A DNA stretch of 64,000 nucleotides from Bacillota bacterium (GCA_019420525.1 JAHZHA010000023.1:1-64000); one strand, 5' to 3'. Counted from the stretch's first letter, positions 53,473-63,977 are shown. Numbers and translations are program-made. Notes: generated from the sequence alone by a model not told the origin.

Positions 53473-56400
53473 ATGTTTGAAAATTTATCGGACAGACCCA
53501 TCAGTGAGGTTCAGAATGAGCAGGCTGACAGATGGGAAAAAGAGAACCTGCTGGAGAGATGCGTCAGCGAAAGAGAGGACAATCCTTCGTTCATATTCTA
53601 TGAAGGACCTCCGACGGCCAACGGCAAGCCGGGAATTCACCACGTCATCGCCAGAACCCTGAAGGATTCCGTCTGCCGCTACAAGACGATGCAGGGATAC
53701 AAGGTGAAGCGTAAGGCCGGCTGGGATACCCACGGACTTCCGGTGGAGATCGAAGTGGAAAAGAAACTCAAGATGAGCGGCAAGCAGGATATCGAAAAAT
53801 ACGGTATCAAGGAATTCAATGAGAAATGCCGGGAATCCGTCTTTGAGTACGAGGGCATGTGGCGCAATATGACGAAGCGCATGGGCTACATGGTGGATCT
53901 GGACAATCCGTACATCACGCTGGACAACGATTTCATCGAGACGGGATGGTGGATTCTGAAGAAATTCTTCGATGAGGGACTCCTCTACGAAGGCCACAAA
54001 ATTCTGCCTTACTGTCCGCGCTGCGGCACGGGCCTGGCTTCCCACGAGGTGGCTCAGGGCTACAAGGAGATCAAATCCAACACGCTGACAGCGAAGTTTA
54101 AGAAAAAGGGAACGGATAACGAATATTTCCTGGCATGGACGACCACGCCGTGGACGCTGGCAGCCAATGCCGCTCTGACGGTAGGCCCTGACATCGATTA
54201 TATTAAAGCGGAAAAAGACGGCGAAATCTATTATCTCGCCAAGGAGCTGGCTGACAAACACCTGGGCGAAGGTCAGTACACCGTCCTCGAAGAGATGAAA
54301 GGAAAAGATCTCGAATATCAGGAGTACGAGCAGCTGATGCCGTTCCTGTCTACTGACAAAAAAGCATTTTTTGTGACGGTGGCAGATTATGTAACGACGG
54401 TAGACGGCACAGGAATCGTCCATACCGCTCCTGCTTTCGGTGAAGACGACTATCAGACGGGACGCAGATACGGTCTTCCGGTACTCAATCCGGTGGGCGA
54501 GGACGGAAAGTATACCGAGACCCCGTGGGCAGGCCGTTTCGTCATGGAAGACGGTCTCGACGTGGATATCATCAAATATCTGGCGGCAGAAAACAAGCTC
54601 TTTTCCAAGGAAAAGGTTCTCCACAATTATCCGCACTGCTGGAGATGCGGCACGCCGCTGATCTACTACGCAAAGCCGAGCTGGTACATCGAGATGACGA
54701 AACTGAGAGATCAGCTGGTGGAAAACAACAATACGGTAAACTGGCAGCCTCCTTTCGTGGGCGAGGGTAGATTCGGAAACTGGATCGCCGATGTCAAGGA
54801 CTGGGCTATTTCCAGAAACAGATACTGGGGAACACCGATTCCGGTATGGAGATGCGAATGCGGTCATCTGGAATGCATCGGTTCCCGCCAGGAATTAGTC
54901 GACAAGGCGCAGGAAGATATCGACACGAGTATCGAACTGCATCGCCCTTACGTGGATGATGTGCATCTCACATGTCCGCACTGCGGCAAGACGATGACGA
55001 GAATTCCGGAAGTCATGGATTGCTGGTTCGACAGCGGATCGATGCCGTTTGCACAGCAGCATTATCCGTTTGAAAACAAGGAAAACTTCGATGAGTGCTT
55101 TCCGGCCGACTTCATCTGTGAAGGCATCGACCAGACGAGAGGATGGTTCTATTCCCTTCTGGCGATTTCCACTTTCATCATGGGCAAAGCGCCATATAAA
55201 AACGTCCTGGTAAACGACCTGATCCTGGACAAAGAGGGCAAGAAGATGTCCAAGTCAAAGGGCAACACGGTGGATCCGTTTGCGCTCTTCGACAAATACG
55301 GCGCTGACGTTGCAAGATGGTATCTCCTCTACACGTCGCCGGCATGGGCTCCAACGCGCTTCGACGAAGATGGCGTGCAGGAGATTCAGAGCAAATATTT
55401 CGGAACACTGAGAAATGTATACAATTTCTTCGTTCTCTATTCCAATACGGACGATGTAAATATGGCGGAAATCAGTATCGCACCGGCGGAACGTCCGGAA
55501 CTGGACCGCTGGATCATTTCGAGATTCAACGCTCTGGTGAAGGATGTCACCGAAGCCATGGACAATTACGAACACATGAAGGCCGTGAAGAAAATTACGG
55601 AATTCGTGGCGGAAGATCTGTCCAACTGGTATATCAGAAGAGCCAGAAGAAGATTCTATGCGGAAGAGATGACGGAAGACAAAAAGGCCGTTCTGCTGAC
55701 GACATATGAGATGCTCCGGGGTGTGGCCCTGCTCTCCGCTCCGTTCGCACCGTTCCTTTCGGATGAGATGTACACAAAGCTCACAGGAGAGGAATCCGTT
55801 CACCTGGCATTCTTCCCGAAGGCAGATGAATCTCTCATCGACACCGACCTTGAGGAAAAGATGGAGCTGGTGAGAACTATCGTCACCCTGGGAAGAGGCG
55901 AGAGAGAAAAGGAAAAGATCAAGGTGAGACAGCCGCTGTCCCAGATTCTCGTAGACAGCCGTTACGAAGATCAGATCGCCGATATGGTGCAGCTGATCAT
56001 GGAAGAACTCAATGTGAAAGCCGTCGTATTCGAAAAGAATATGGACACGTACATGAATTATTCTCTGAAGCCTGATTTCCGGAAAGCAGGTCCTGTTCTG
56101 GGCGGAAAGGTGAAAGAATTTGGAAAAGCACTAGCTTCTGCTGACGTAAAGGAACTCATCGCCAGACTGGGTGAAGAGGAGAAGATCGTACTGAATCTCG
56201 GAGGAGAGGAGACGGAAATTCCGTCTGAACTGGTGGAGGTCAGAGTTTCCGCAAAAGAAGGATTCGCGGTGGGAACTGACCGGGGCGTGTTCGTCATTCT
56301 GGACACGCAGCTGACGCCGGAGCTGATTTCAGAAGGACTGGCCAGAGAACTCGTCTCAAAAGTGCAGCAGATGAGAAAACAGAAAGATTTTGAGATGATG

Positions 56401-56574
56401 GACAATATCAATATCTCTGTTCGCTGTGACGAGGAATCGAAAGCGGCCTTTGAAAAGCATAGAGAATATATCATGAAGGAAACCCTGGCGCTCCGTCTGG
56501 ATTATACGGAAGATTCTCTGGAAGAATTCAAGCTCAACGGCCATGTCACCGGCATCGCCGTGGAAAAGGCATAG
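53473..56574 (+). CDS. ileS: Isoleucine-tRNA ligase (long, type 2)
   Basis: Class I synthetase of 1,033 residues. The HIGH-type motif is GKPGIHH at about residue 52, the editing domain contains WTTTPWTLAANAAL, zinc-type cysteines occur in CPRCGTGLASHEV, CWRCGTPL and CPHCGKTM, and KMSKSKGN is near 590. The motif variant PPTANGKPGIHH and the long C-terminal domain place it in the eukaryote-like type 2 group, which includes mupirocin-tolerant enzymes, rather than the type 1 form. Controlled by the T-box upstream. Confidence 0.95.
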   Translation: MFENLSDRPISEVQNEQADRWEKENLLERCVSEREDNPSFIFYEGPPTANGKPGIHHVIARTLKDSVCRYKTMQGYKVKRKAGWDTHGLPVEIEVEKKLKMSGKQDIEKYGIKEFNEKCRESVFEYEGMWRNMTKRMGYMVDLDNPYITLDNDFIETGWWILKKFFDEGLLYEGHKILPYCPRCGTGLASHEVAQGYKEIKSNTLTAKFKKKGTDNEYFLAWTTTPWTLAANAALTVGPDIDYIKAEKDGEIYYLAKELADKHLGEGQYTVLEEMKGKDLEYQEYEQLMPFLSTDKKAFFVTVADYVTTVDGTGIVHTAPAFGEDDYQTGRRYGLPVLNPVGEDGKYTETPWAGRFVMEDGLDVDIIKYLAAENKLFSKEKVLHNYPHCWRCGTPLIYYAKPSWYIEMTKLRDQLVENNNTVNWQPPFVGEGRFGNWIADVKDWAISRNRYWGTPIPVWRCECGHLECIGSRQELVDKAQEDIDTSIELHRPYVDDVHLTCPHCGKTMTRIPEVMDCWFDSGSMPFAQQHYPFENKENFDECFPADFICEGIDQTRGWFYSLLAISTFIMGKAPYKNVLVNDLILDKEGKKMSKSKGNTVDPFALFDKYGADVARWYLLYTSPAWAPTRFDEDGVQEIQSKYFGTLRNVYNFFVLYSNTDDVNMAEISIAPAERPELDRWIISRFNALVKDVTEAMDNYEHMKAVKKITEFVAEDLSNWYIRRARRRFYAEEMTEDKKAVLLTTYEMLRGVALLSAPFAPFLSDEMYTKLTGEESVHLAFFPKADESLIDTDLEEKMELVRTIVTLGRGEREKEKIKVRQPLSQILVDSRYEDQIADMVQLIMEELNVKAVVFEKNMDTYMNYSLKPDFRKAGPVLGGKVKEFGKALASADVKELIARLGEEEKIVLNLGGEETEIPSELVEVRVSAKEGFAVGTDRGVFVILDTQLTPELISEGLARELVSKVQQMRKQKDFEMMDNINISVRCDEESKAAFEKHREYIMKETLALRLDYTEDSLEEFKLNGHVTGIAVEKA

Positions 56575-56584
56575 ACGGACTGAA

Positions 56585-57634
56585 ATGGAAACAGAAAAGA
56601 TACATCTGAAAAATATGACTCTCGCCGAGATGCAGGAATGGTTTCTCGGTCTCGGCGAAAAAAAATTCCGCGCTCTCCAGGTATTCCGGAGAATCTATGC
56701 GGGAGCTAAGTCATTCGGCGAAATGACGGAACTGTCCGCCGGACTCCGCGCCCGCCTGGAAGAGAATGCTGTCATCGATTCGGTACAGCTTCTCCGGAAG
56801 CAGGAGTCGAAGAAGGACGGGACGCGCAAATATCTCTTCGGCGTGGAGGGAGGTTTTGCGATCGAAAGCGTTTTTATGAAGTACCGGTATGGAAATACAG
56901 CCTGCATTTCTTCACAGGCGGGCTGCCGGATGGGCTGCGCTTTCTGCGCCTCGGGCATCAGCGGTCTGGAACGCAATCTGACAGCGGGTGAAATCGCTGA
57001 TCAGGTGGTTTCCATGAGCCGTGACACCGGCGAACGTATCGGCCATGTGGTGGTCATGGGGACGGGAGAACCTTTTGACAATTACGATGAACTTCTTCGG
57101 GCCATCCGGATACTTCACGACGAAAACGGTCTGAACATCGGTCTGCGAAATATCACCGTCTCCACCTGCGGTCTTTTGATGAAGATCGAGCAATTCGCAG
57201 AGGATATGCCGCAGGTGAATCTGGCTGTTTCTCTTCACGCTGCCGATGACGGAACAAGGAGAAAGCTGATGCCGGTGGCTTCGGGCTATGATATGAGCCG
57301 ACTGATGGAAGTCTGCCGCGGCGTGGCGGACAAAACGCACCGGAGAATCACCTTTGAATACGCTCTGATCGCAGGCGTCAACGACAGTCTCAAAGATGCC
57401 GAGAAGTTGGCCGCGCTCCTGAGAGGAATGCTCTGTCACGTCAATCTAATCCCCCTGAATGACGTGTCAGAGAAACAATTTCGGGGTTCGGCGAGACAGC
57501 ATGCGCAGCTTTTCGCTTCCGTGCTGTCGGACAGAGGTATTGAAGTCACCGTACGTCGGGAATTGGGTTCCGATATCAGCGCTGCTTGCGGTCAACTCAG
57601 ACTTGCCGCGAAAGAGCAGGATATGCCGAAATAA
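56585..57634 (+). CDS. rlmN: 23S rRNA/tRNA adenine-C2 methyltransferase RlmN
   Basis: Radical SAM methyltransferase that modifies A2503 of 23S rRNA and A37 of some tRNAs. The cluster motif CRMGCAFC is at about residues 113-120. GEPFDNYDELLRAIRI and VSLHAADDGTRRKLMP are family blocks, and the second catalytic cysteine is in SAACGQL near the C-terminus. The length is 349 residues from the ATG at 56585, giving the start METEKIHLKNM; an upstream in-frame start overlaps ileS. Confidence 0.94.
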   Translation: METEKIHLKNMTLAEMQEWFLGLGEKKFRALQVFRRIYAGAKSFGEMTELSAGLRARLEENAVIDSVQLLRKQESKKDGTRKYLFGVEGGFAIESVFMKYRYGNTACISSQAGCRMGCAFCASGISGLERNLTAGEIADQVVSMSRDTGERIGHVVVMGTGEPFDNYDELLRAIRILHDENGLNIGLRNITVSTCGLLMKIEQFAEDMPQVNLAVSLHAADDGTRRKLMPVASGYDMSRLMEVCRGVADKTHRRITFEYALIAGVNDSLKDAEKLAALLRGMLCHVNLIPLNDVSEKQFRGSARQHAQLFASVLSDRGIEVTVRRELGSDISAACGQLRLAAKEQDMPK

Positions 57635-57718
57635 ATTCGTCAAAATGACGGGATTACTAATATTTACATTGTAGAAATAAAAAATTAGTAAAACAACAGT
57701 CTTTCTTGGCGATTTCGG

Positions 57719-57747
57719 TTGTTCTTTCCCGATTCAGATAGTATAAT
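57719..57747 (+). promoter_or_regulatory. Sigma-A promoter for the P-loop protein gene
   Basis: TTGTTC, a 17-bp spacer and a perfect TATAAT, 43 bases before the ATG. Confidence 0.65.
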
Positions 57748-57790
57748 TGATTCATGAAAGACAAAATTTCATCGAAGGGAGAAAAAGACA

Positions 57791-58213
57791 ATGATTAAAC
57801 TTTTAGTAGGTCACAAAGGCACCGGCAAGACGAAGATAATGGTGGAGATGGCCAACCGCGACGTCACAGAAAAAGACGGCAGCGTTGTATTCATCATTAA
57901 AGATGACAGACTGAAGCACGATCTCGACATCAACATCAGAATGATTGTGATGGATGATTATGAATATGTCAACAATATTGACGAATATATCGGATTTATC
58001 TATGGTATCATGAGTTCCAACCACGATATCGAGGTTATCTTTATCGACAGCATACTCAAGCATGCTGATATTTCTATCCGCGATCTTCCTGAATTCCTCA
58101 GAAGACTTCAGGTGATTTCCGATAAGTCTGATATCGAATTCGTGGTAAGTCTCAGCGCAGATCTGGAAGAACTGGATGCCAGTGTAAGACAGTATGAGAT
58201 TTTGAACAAGTAA
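57791..58213 (+). CDS. Small P-loop ATPase-like protein, function unknown
   Basis: Protein of 140 residues that I cannot name. It begins with a strong Walker A motif, VGHKGTGKT (residues 6-14), and has a Walker B-like strand VIFIDSILKHAD near 83-94. The rest is a compact alpha/beta pattern with many acidic residues and no membrane segment, similar to short PilT/ATPase-like hypothetical proteins seen in Clostridia. It forms a single-gene unit with its own promoter and terminator. AAGGGAG precedes the ATG. Confidence 0.75.
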   Translation: MIKLLVGHKGTGKTKIMVEMANRDVTEKDGSVVFIIKDDRLKHDLDINIRMIVMDDYEYVNNIDEYIGFIYGIMSSNHDIEVIFIDSILKHADISIRDLPEFLRRLQVISDKSDIEFVVSLSADLEELDASVRQYEILNK

Positions 58214-58263
58214 TTCCGTACGCAGTCGGTTTGGAACAGAGTTTTTATTCAAAATGAATCAGT

Positions 58264-58308
58264 AAGAGGGGGAGAAAGACGCTTTGCGTCCGCGATCCCT
58301 CTTTTTTG
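58264..58308 (+). terminator. Intrinsic terminator after the P-loop gene
   Basis: AAGAGGG pairs with CCCTCTT, with an inner GACGC/GCGTC stem, and is followed by a T-run. Confidence 0.8.
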
Positions 58309-58385
58309 TATTCCTTATTCAGGAACGGCTTCCGGAAGCACATGCTTCCGGCCGTTATGTCAGTTTTCGGGAGATAGACAGTAAC

Positions 58386-59348
58386 ATGCGGTATCTGGCA
58401 TATTCAGAATATATGAAGAGAAAGTATGGCGGCAAGGTCTACAAGCTGCCTGTAAATCTTCCGGTTACCTGCCCCAACCGGATGGGCGATCAAGGCTGTA
58501 CGTTCTGTGGAGAGCAGGGTGCCGGATTTGAAAATCTCTCCGCCTCCCTTTCCGTAACCGAACAGCTGCGCAGAAATATGGAATATATCGGGAAACGCTA
58601 TGGAGCAGATCTTTTCGCGGCGTATTTTCAGAATTTCACGAATACTTTTCTGCCCCTGGAGGAATTCCGGAACGCCCTTGAAGAGGCTGCGCGGTTTCCT
58701 GAGGTTGCTGAAATCTGCATTTCGACCCGTCCCGACTGCATATCCGATGCGTATCTCGACGTCATAGCGGCGGTCTGCGGAGATTCCGGCAAGTCCGCCG
58801 TCATCGAACTCGGGCTTCAGAGTATCAGCCACAGGACGCTGAAAAAGATAAACAGAGGCCATTCACTGGCGGAGTTCATCGACGGGACACTGCGCTGTCA
58901 GAAGCGTGGATTTGAAGTCTGCGCCCATCTGATTCTCAATCTTCCATGGGATGACGATGAAGATGCGGAAGAGGCGGCGAAGGTTCTGTCTGCACTGAAA
59001 GTCGGCCAGGTGAAGCTCCATTCTCTGTATATCGAAAAAGGTACGGAACTCTGCCGTCAGTATGAAAACGGCGAGTTTCAGCTCATCGCCCCGGAAGAAT
59101 ACGCGCGGCGGGCCGTTCGCTTTCTGCGCTTTCTCTCCCCGGAAATCTGTGTGCAGCGTCTGGTCAGCCGGGCACCGGAAGAGAATACAGTTTTCTGCAA
59201 CTGGGGAATGAGCTGGTGGAGAATCCGTGATCTCATCGATGAAATCATGGAAACAGAAGATATTTTTCAGGGAGACAAGTGCGATTACCTGAACAGAGAC
59301 TATTATTTCTGGCTGAATCGCGAAAACACGCAAAATACATTGACTTAG
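58386..59348 (+). CDS. TIGR01212 family radical SAM protein
   Basis: Radical SAM protein of 320 residues. The cluster ligands are in the family pattern CPNRMGDQGCTFCGEQG at about residues 28-44, with a wider spacing than usual. AYFQNFTNTFLPLEEFR, GLQSISHRTLKKINRGHS and HLILNLPWDDDED are family blocks. Members (YtqA/YhcC) are conserved but of unknown substrate. The ATG at 58386 with GGGAGA upstream gives the start MRYLAYSEYMKRKYG; an open frame extends 102 bases upstream through the terminator. A promoter for ilvC overlaps its last codons. Confidence 0.88.
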   Translation: MRYLAYSEYMKRKYGGKVYKLPVNLPVTCPNRMGDQGCTFCGEQGAGFENLSASLSVTEQLRRNMEYIGKRYGADLFAAYFQNFTNTFLPLEEFRNALEEAARFPEVAEICISTRPDCISDAYLDVIAAVCGDSGKSAVIELGLQSISHRTLKKINRGHSLAEFIDGTLRCQKRGFEVCAHLILNLPWDDDEDAEEAAKVLSALKVGQVKLHSLYIEKGTELCRQYENGEFQLIAPEEYARRAVRFLRFLSPEICVQRLVSRAPEENTVFCNWGMSWWRIRDLIDEIMETEDIFQGDKCDYLNRDYYFWLNRENTQNTLT

Positions 59349-59368
59349 CCGGATTCGAATAGTAAGAT
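59340..59368 (+). promoter_or_regulatory. Sigma-A promoter for ilvC
   Basis: TTGACT, a 17-bp spacer and TAAGAT, starting inside the end of the radical SAM gene and 69 bases upstream of ilvC. Confidence 0.65.
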
Positions 59369-59421
59369 TAAAGGTGCATATCAAGTAAACAGTATTGATA
59401 TAGCTGAAGACTTCAGATTAA

Positions 59422-60432
<1,011 letters not shown>

Positions 60433-60485
60433 AAACGGCACAGGCCGGGACTGTTCGGCTGTATTATTATAATCTGAATTTCTAC

Positions 60486-60507
60486 GGCAGCGCATTTGTG
60501 CGCTGCC
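60486..60507 (+). repeat. Hairpin between ilvC and ilvB
   Basis: GGCAGCGCA-tttg-TGCGCTGCC is a perfect nine-bp stem with little T after it. It could reduce read-through or protect the ilvC transcript end. Confidence 0.55.
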
Positions 60508-60558
60508 CGTTTCAGATACGGAAGTTATTTCAGCATTGCAGATAATGGTAGAGAAGTT

Positions 60559-62226
60559 ATGAAAATAAAAGGTTCAAATATAATATTGGAGTGCCTGAAA
60601 GAACAGGGCGTTGATACTGTTTTCGGATATCCCGGCGGCCAGATTATGCCGCTGTACGATGCTTTGTATGATTACAGCGACGAAATTCACCACGTTCTCA
60701 CGAGCCATGAGCAGGGAGCGACCCATGCTGCGGACGGTTATGCCCGTTCTACAGGAAAAGTCGGCGTCGCTTTTGCCACCAGCGGTCCGGGAGCTACGAA
60801 TACGGTAACGGGTATCGCTACAGCGTTTATGGATTCCGTACCTATGGTAGTCATCACGGGTCAGGTTCCTCTGGCGCTCATCGGCAGAGACTCTTTTCAG
60901 GAAGTCGATATTTACGGAATTACCCTGCCGATCACGAAACACAATTTTTTCGTCAAAGATATCGGCGAACTGGCCGATGATATCCGCGCGGCATTCCGCA
61001 TCGCAAAGAGCGGACGTCCGGGGCCTGTCCTCGTAGACGTTCCGAAGGACATCATGGGTCAGCTTTGTGAATATGAAGCACTACCTCCGGCGGAAAAGGA
61101 TGCAATTGAGAAAAAATACAGCGATGAGGATCTGGAACATCTGTCCGACCTCATCAACCGCGCACAGCGTCCTCTGATTTATGCAGGAGGAGGCGTCATT
61201 ACGGCAGAAGCATCTTCTCAGCTGACGGAACTCGCAGAAAAAGCCGATATTCCGGTGGTTTCCACCCTGATGAATCTGGGTGCGATTTCGAGAAAACATC
61301 CCCTCTCTCTCGGAATGGTGGGAATGCATGGACAGAAAGAAGCAAATCAGGCGGTCTATCACAGCGATCTGCTGATCACCGTCGGAGCCAGATTCAGCGA
61401 TCGTGTAACGGGTGACGTCAGCCATTTTGCACCGCATGCAGTCATCGCCCAGATCGATATCGACGAATCGGAAATCGACAAAAATGTCGTCGTCGATCTC
61501 AGCCTGATCGGAGATATGAAAAAAGTCCTTGAAAAACTCATCGCAGCGACAGAGGAAAAAAAGAATCAGGAGTGGCTTGCGGAAATCGATTCTTTCCGGA
61601 CACCGAAGAATATCGCGGAAGACGCTTTTGTGCCGCAGAATATCTTTAAAGTGATTCAGAAAGTCCTGGGTGATGATATCATCGTAGCCACCGATGTAGG
61701 ACAGCATCAGATGTGGACGGCTCAGGAATGGCCGTTTGCAAAACCGCGTACGAATATCACATCCGGAGGTCTGGGAACCATGGGATTCGGTCTGGGAGCA
61801 GCTATCGGCGCTCAGATGGGCAATCCGGATGCCAGAGTGATCCACATTTCCGGAGATGGCAGTTTCCGTATGAACTGCAACGAAATGGCGACAGTTGCTG
61901 CCAATAAACTTCCGATCATTACGATTCTCTTTAAAAATAATGTACTGGGTATGGTGCGTCAGTGGCAGAAGCTCTTCTTTGAAAAGAGATATTCAGCGAC
62001 GACTCTTCCGGATGTCATCGACTATGTGAAACTGGCAGAGGCCTTCGGTCTCGGCGGGTATCACGTAGATAGCCTGGACAAACTGGAAGCAGCCCTGAAG
62101 GAAGCGGCTGACAGCGGCAAGGGAAATCTCATCGTCTGTGACATCGATACCGGCGAAGACGTATTCCCGATCGTTCCACCGGGTAATGCGATGAACGATC
62201 AGGTCCTCTCCGCAGAAGATCTTTAA
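60559..62226 (+). CDS. ilvB: Acetolactate synthase large (catalytic) subunit
   Basis: TPP enzyme of branched-chain amino acid synthesis (555 residues). The catalytic glutamate is in TSHEQGATHAADGYAR near residue 50, LIYAGGGVI lies in the central FAD-type domain, and the TPP motif GDGSFRMN with ILFKNN is near 432-455. The ATG at 60559 gives the family start MKIKGSNIILECLKEQGVDTVFGYPGG; an open frame upstream is not family-like. No ilvN regulatory subunit is adjacent. A valine-sensitive or catabolic form cannot be told apart here. Confidence 0.94.
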   Translation: MKIKGSNIILECLKEQGVDTVFGYPGGQIMPLYDALYDYSDEIHHVLTSHEQGATHAADGYARSTGKVGVAFATSGPGATNTVTGIATAFMDSVPMVVITGQVPLALIGRDSFQEVDIYGITLPITKHNFFVKDIGELADDIRAAFRIAKSGRPGPVLVDVPKDIMGQLCEYEALPPAEKDAIEKKYSDEDLEHLSDLINRAQRPLIYAGGGVITAEASSQLTELAEKADIPVVSTLMNLGAISRKHPLSLGMVGMHGQKEANQAVYHSDLLITVGARFSDRVTGDVSHFAPHAVIAQIDIDESEIDKNVVVDLSLIGDMKKVLEKLIAATEEKKNQEWLAEIDSFRTPKNIAEDAFVPQNIFKVIQKVLGDDIIVATDVGQHQMWTAQEWPFAKPRTNITSGGLGTMGFGLGAAIGAQMGNPDARVIHISGDGSFRMNCNEMATVAANKLPIITILFKNNVLGMVRQWQKLFFEKRYSATTLPDVIDYVKLAEAFGLGGYHVDSLDKLEAALKEAADSGKGNLIVCDIDTGEDVFPIVPPGNAMNDQVLSAEDL

Positions 62227-62255
62227 AGCGGATATATCTTTTTTGCAGAAAAGTG

Positions 62256-62301
62256 TGAGCTGGGGCTCGGCAATGCCGAGCCCCGGCTCATATTGATTTT
62301 T
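62256..62301 (+). terminator. Intrinsic terminator after ilvB
   Basis: TGAGC-T-GGGGCTCGGC pairs with GCCGAGCCCC-G-GCTCA across an AAT loop. A modest T-run (attttt) follows, so it also separates the convergent cysteine-rich gene. Confidence 0.82.
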
Positions 62302-62329
62302 GAGTTTCCGGAATCGGACCACTCGCAGA

Positions 62330-63379
62330 TTATCTGCATGGCGGAATCGGATCGAAGCAACCTGGTATACTGCCCGGAGGACAGCAGCCGGAAGGCGGCG
62401 GAGTACACGGTGTACAGGAGGAGTCGTTGTCACATCCGGCATCGTCTGTATCGTCGTCATTTTTCTGCAGCTGATTCGGGAACAGCTGCGGGAAGCTTGC
62501 ACATACCTGTGAAGAATCTGCGCTGACTTCCACGAAGCCCGTAGAGAGCACGCACAGCTGTACTGGAACGATGATTTTCTTTTCGCAGGCGACGCAGAGA
62601 GCGATGATGAGATTTGCGCACACTTCACCGCTGGAATTGATCGTGAGATCTCTGCAGTAGCTGTTAGTCGCCAGACGTGTTTCACAGCTGACATTGCAGA
62701 GTTCCGTAAATCTTGGCAGAATTGCGGTGTTGTTTACCGAAGGCATGCACATTTCGAAGAAGCTGGTGAGAATCAGCGGCGAAGCCGGCGTTGCGATGGT
62801 GATATTGGATGATACAGGGAATGTGACTTCCCTTCCGAAATTATCCATCAGAATCAGATTGAGAGTGACAGTCACCTGACCGGAAATGTTCACTTTCTGT
62901 GTACCGAAGATCGGTGTACCTTTGCCTTCGTCGTCGCATTCGGCGGTGTCCGCATAAAGAATGCGCTCAGAGAGCGTACCATCCGGACCTACTACTTTGG
63001 CCTCACTTCCCTGATCACAGACGAAGCTGGCTCCTGAAATAGAGGTGTTGCACTTTAGCGTGAGATTGGCGCTGTCTCTGATATCGGCAGGATTAAAATA
63101 TTTGGAACAGCTGATTCCGGAGACGCCGATCAGACGGAAGCCGTTGGGAATACAAGGCGAAAACTTCTGTGCGCTTACCGTTTTCAGTCCCTGAAGATTC
63201 AGCATAACCGCGTCGTAAATCTTCTGTACGTAAATTGGTTCAGAAACGACTTTGCTGAGATCCCCGTCAAAACTGCACATATCATGAGCATTGCAGCATC
63301 CGTCTGAGCAGCAGTCAGATATGTATCCGTTGCAGCAGCTGTTCTGAGAATTATTGTAGCAGCCATTGAAGCAACCCAT
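62330..63379 (-). CDS. Cysteine-rich protein, possible spore coat or surface component
   Basis: A 349-residue protein with about 30 cysteines, not assigned to a family. The N-terminus (MGCFNGCYNNSQNSCC, then SDCCSDGCC) and the C-terminus (CTPCTPPPSGCCPPGS, then PGCFDPIPPC) are cysteine clusters with proline and glycine. Between them are two beta-rich regions with alternating hydrophobic residues, NLTLKCNTSISGASFVC and VTVTLNLILMDNFGREV. No signal peptide or membrane segment is visible, so a mother-cell protein cross-linked into the spore coat fits, but this is inference. AAAGGAGG precedes the ATG. A TATAAT lies upstream on the minus strand; no sporulation promoter was confirmed. Confidence 0.72.
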   Translation of the reverse strand: MGCFNGCYNNSQNSCCNGYISDCCSDGCCNAHDMCSFDGDLSKVVSEPIYVQKIYDAVMLNLQGLKTVSAQKFSPCIPNGFRLIGVSGISCSKYFNPADIRDSANLTLKCNTSISGASFVCDQGSEAKVVGPDGTLSERILYADTAECDDEGKGTPIFGTQKVNISGQVTVTLNLILMDNFGREVTFPVSSNITIATPASPLILTSFFEMCMPSVNNTAILPRFTELCNVSCETRLATNSYCRDLTINSSGEVCANLIIALCVACEKKIIVPVQLCVLSTGFVEVSADSSQVCASFPQLFPNQLQKNDDDTDDAGCDNDSSCTPCTPPPSGCCPPGSIPGCFDPIPPCR

Positions 63380-63516
63380 AAATTTACCTCCTTTGAATGA
63401 TGAACTGAAGTATTTTGATGCATTATATTCCTCAGATCAGCATATTGTTACAGTTTGAAAGAAAGTGAAAATTAAAGAATAAAATAAAGATTAAGGGTAG
63501 AAATTTCATTTTAATG

Positions 63517-63525
63517 TGGTATAAT
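63517..63525 (+). promoter_or_regulatory. Extended -10 promoter of the 98-codon gene
   Basis: TGGTATAAT is a perfect extended -10 element. The leader after it contains a GGCGG/CCGCC stem (63539-63571). Confidence 0.6.
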
Positions 63526-63598
63526 TTCTGACTGTAGGGCGGATAGTCCGTGAAGACGCCGCCTAAAAAATATTTTTATAATCAAGGAGGATTTTACA

Positions 63599-63895
63599 AT
63601 GACTTGTACAATGGACGAAATCGTAGCAGCAGCTAAAGCGAGAGGCTATAGAACAAAGTATAAGATTGACTCTAAGAATAACTCTCAGTACGGTATCATC
63701 ACTAAGGACGGAAACAGCCTCGAGCTCCGTTATGTTGAACCGGAAAGAGCCGGCGGTGTAAGAACTCACGTTGGCAGCCTTATGAAGGACTTCCCGGGCA
63801 CAACAGACGAACTTCTCGACTGGTACGAAGAGCAGCTCGCTAACAGAAACAGAGACTGCAAGATCGCTGACTACGTAGAACCGAGACTTGACTAA
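63599..63895 (+). CDS. Small conserved-looking protein, function unknown
   Basis: Soluble 98-residue protein that I do not recognise: MTCTMDEIVAAAKARGYRTKY at the start, a central beta-type stretch (NNSQYGIITKDGNSLELRYVE) and an acidic C-terminal helix (DELLDWYEEQLANRNRD). It has AAGGAGG at ideal spacing, an extended -10 promoter, a structured leader and its own terminator, and its codon use resembles well-expressed genes. It therefore looks like an abundant single-gene product. Confidence 0.78.
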   Translation: MTCTMDEIVAAAKARGYRTKYKIDSKNNSQYGIITKDGNSLELRYVEPERAGGVRTHVGSLMKDFPGTTDELLDWYEEQLANRNRDCKIADYVEPRLD

Positions 63896-63938
63896 GATCC
63901 CGCATCGATACAGAATATTGCAAGAACACAAGATACAG

Positions 63939-63977
63939 ACGCCGGAAACTTTGTTTCCGGTGTTATTTCTTTTTTTG
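63939..63977 (+). terminator. Intrinsic terminator after the 98-codon gene
   Basis: ACGCCGGAAA pairs with TTTCCGGTGT around a ctttg loop and is followed by a long T-rich run. Confidence 0.9.
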
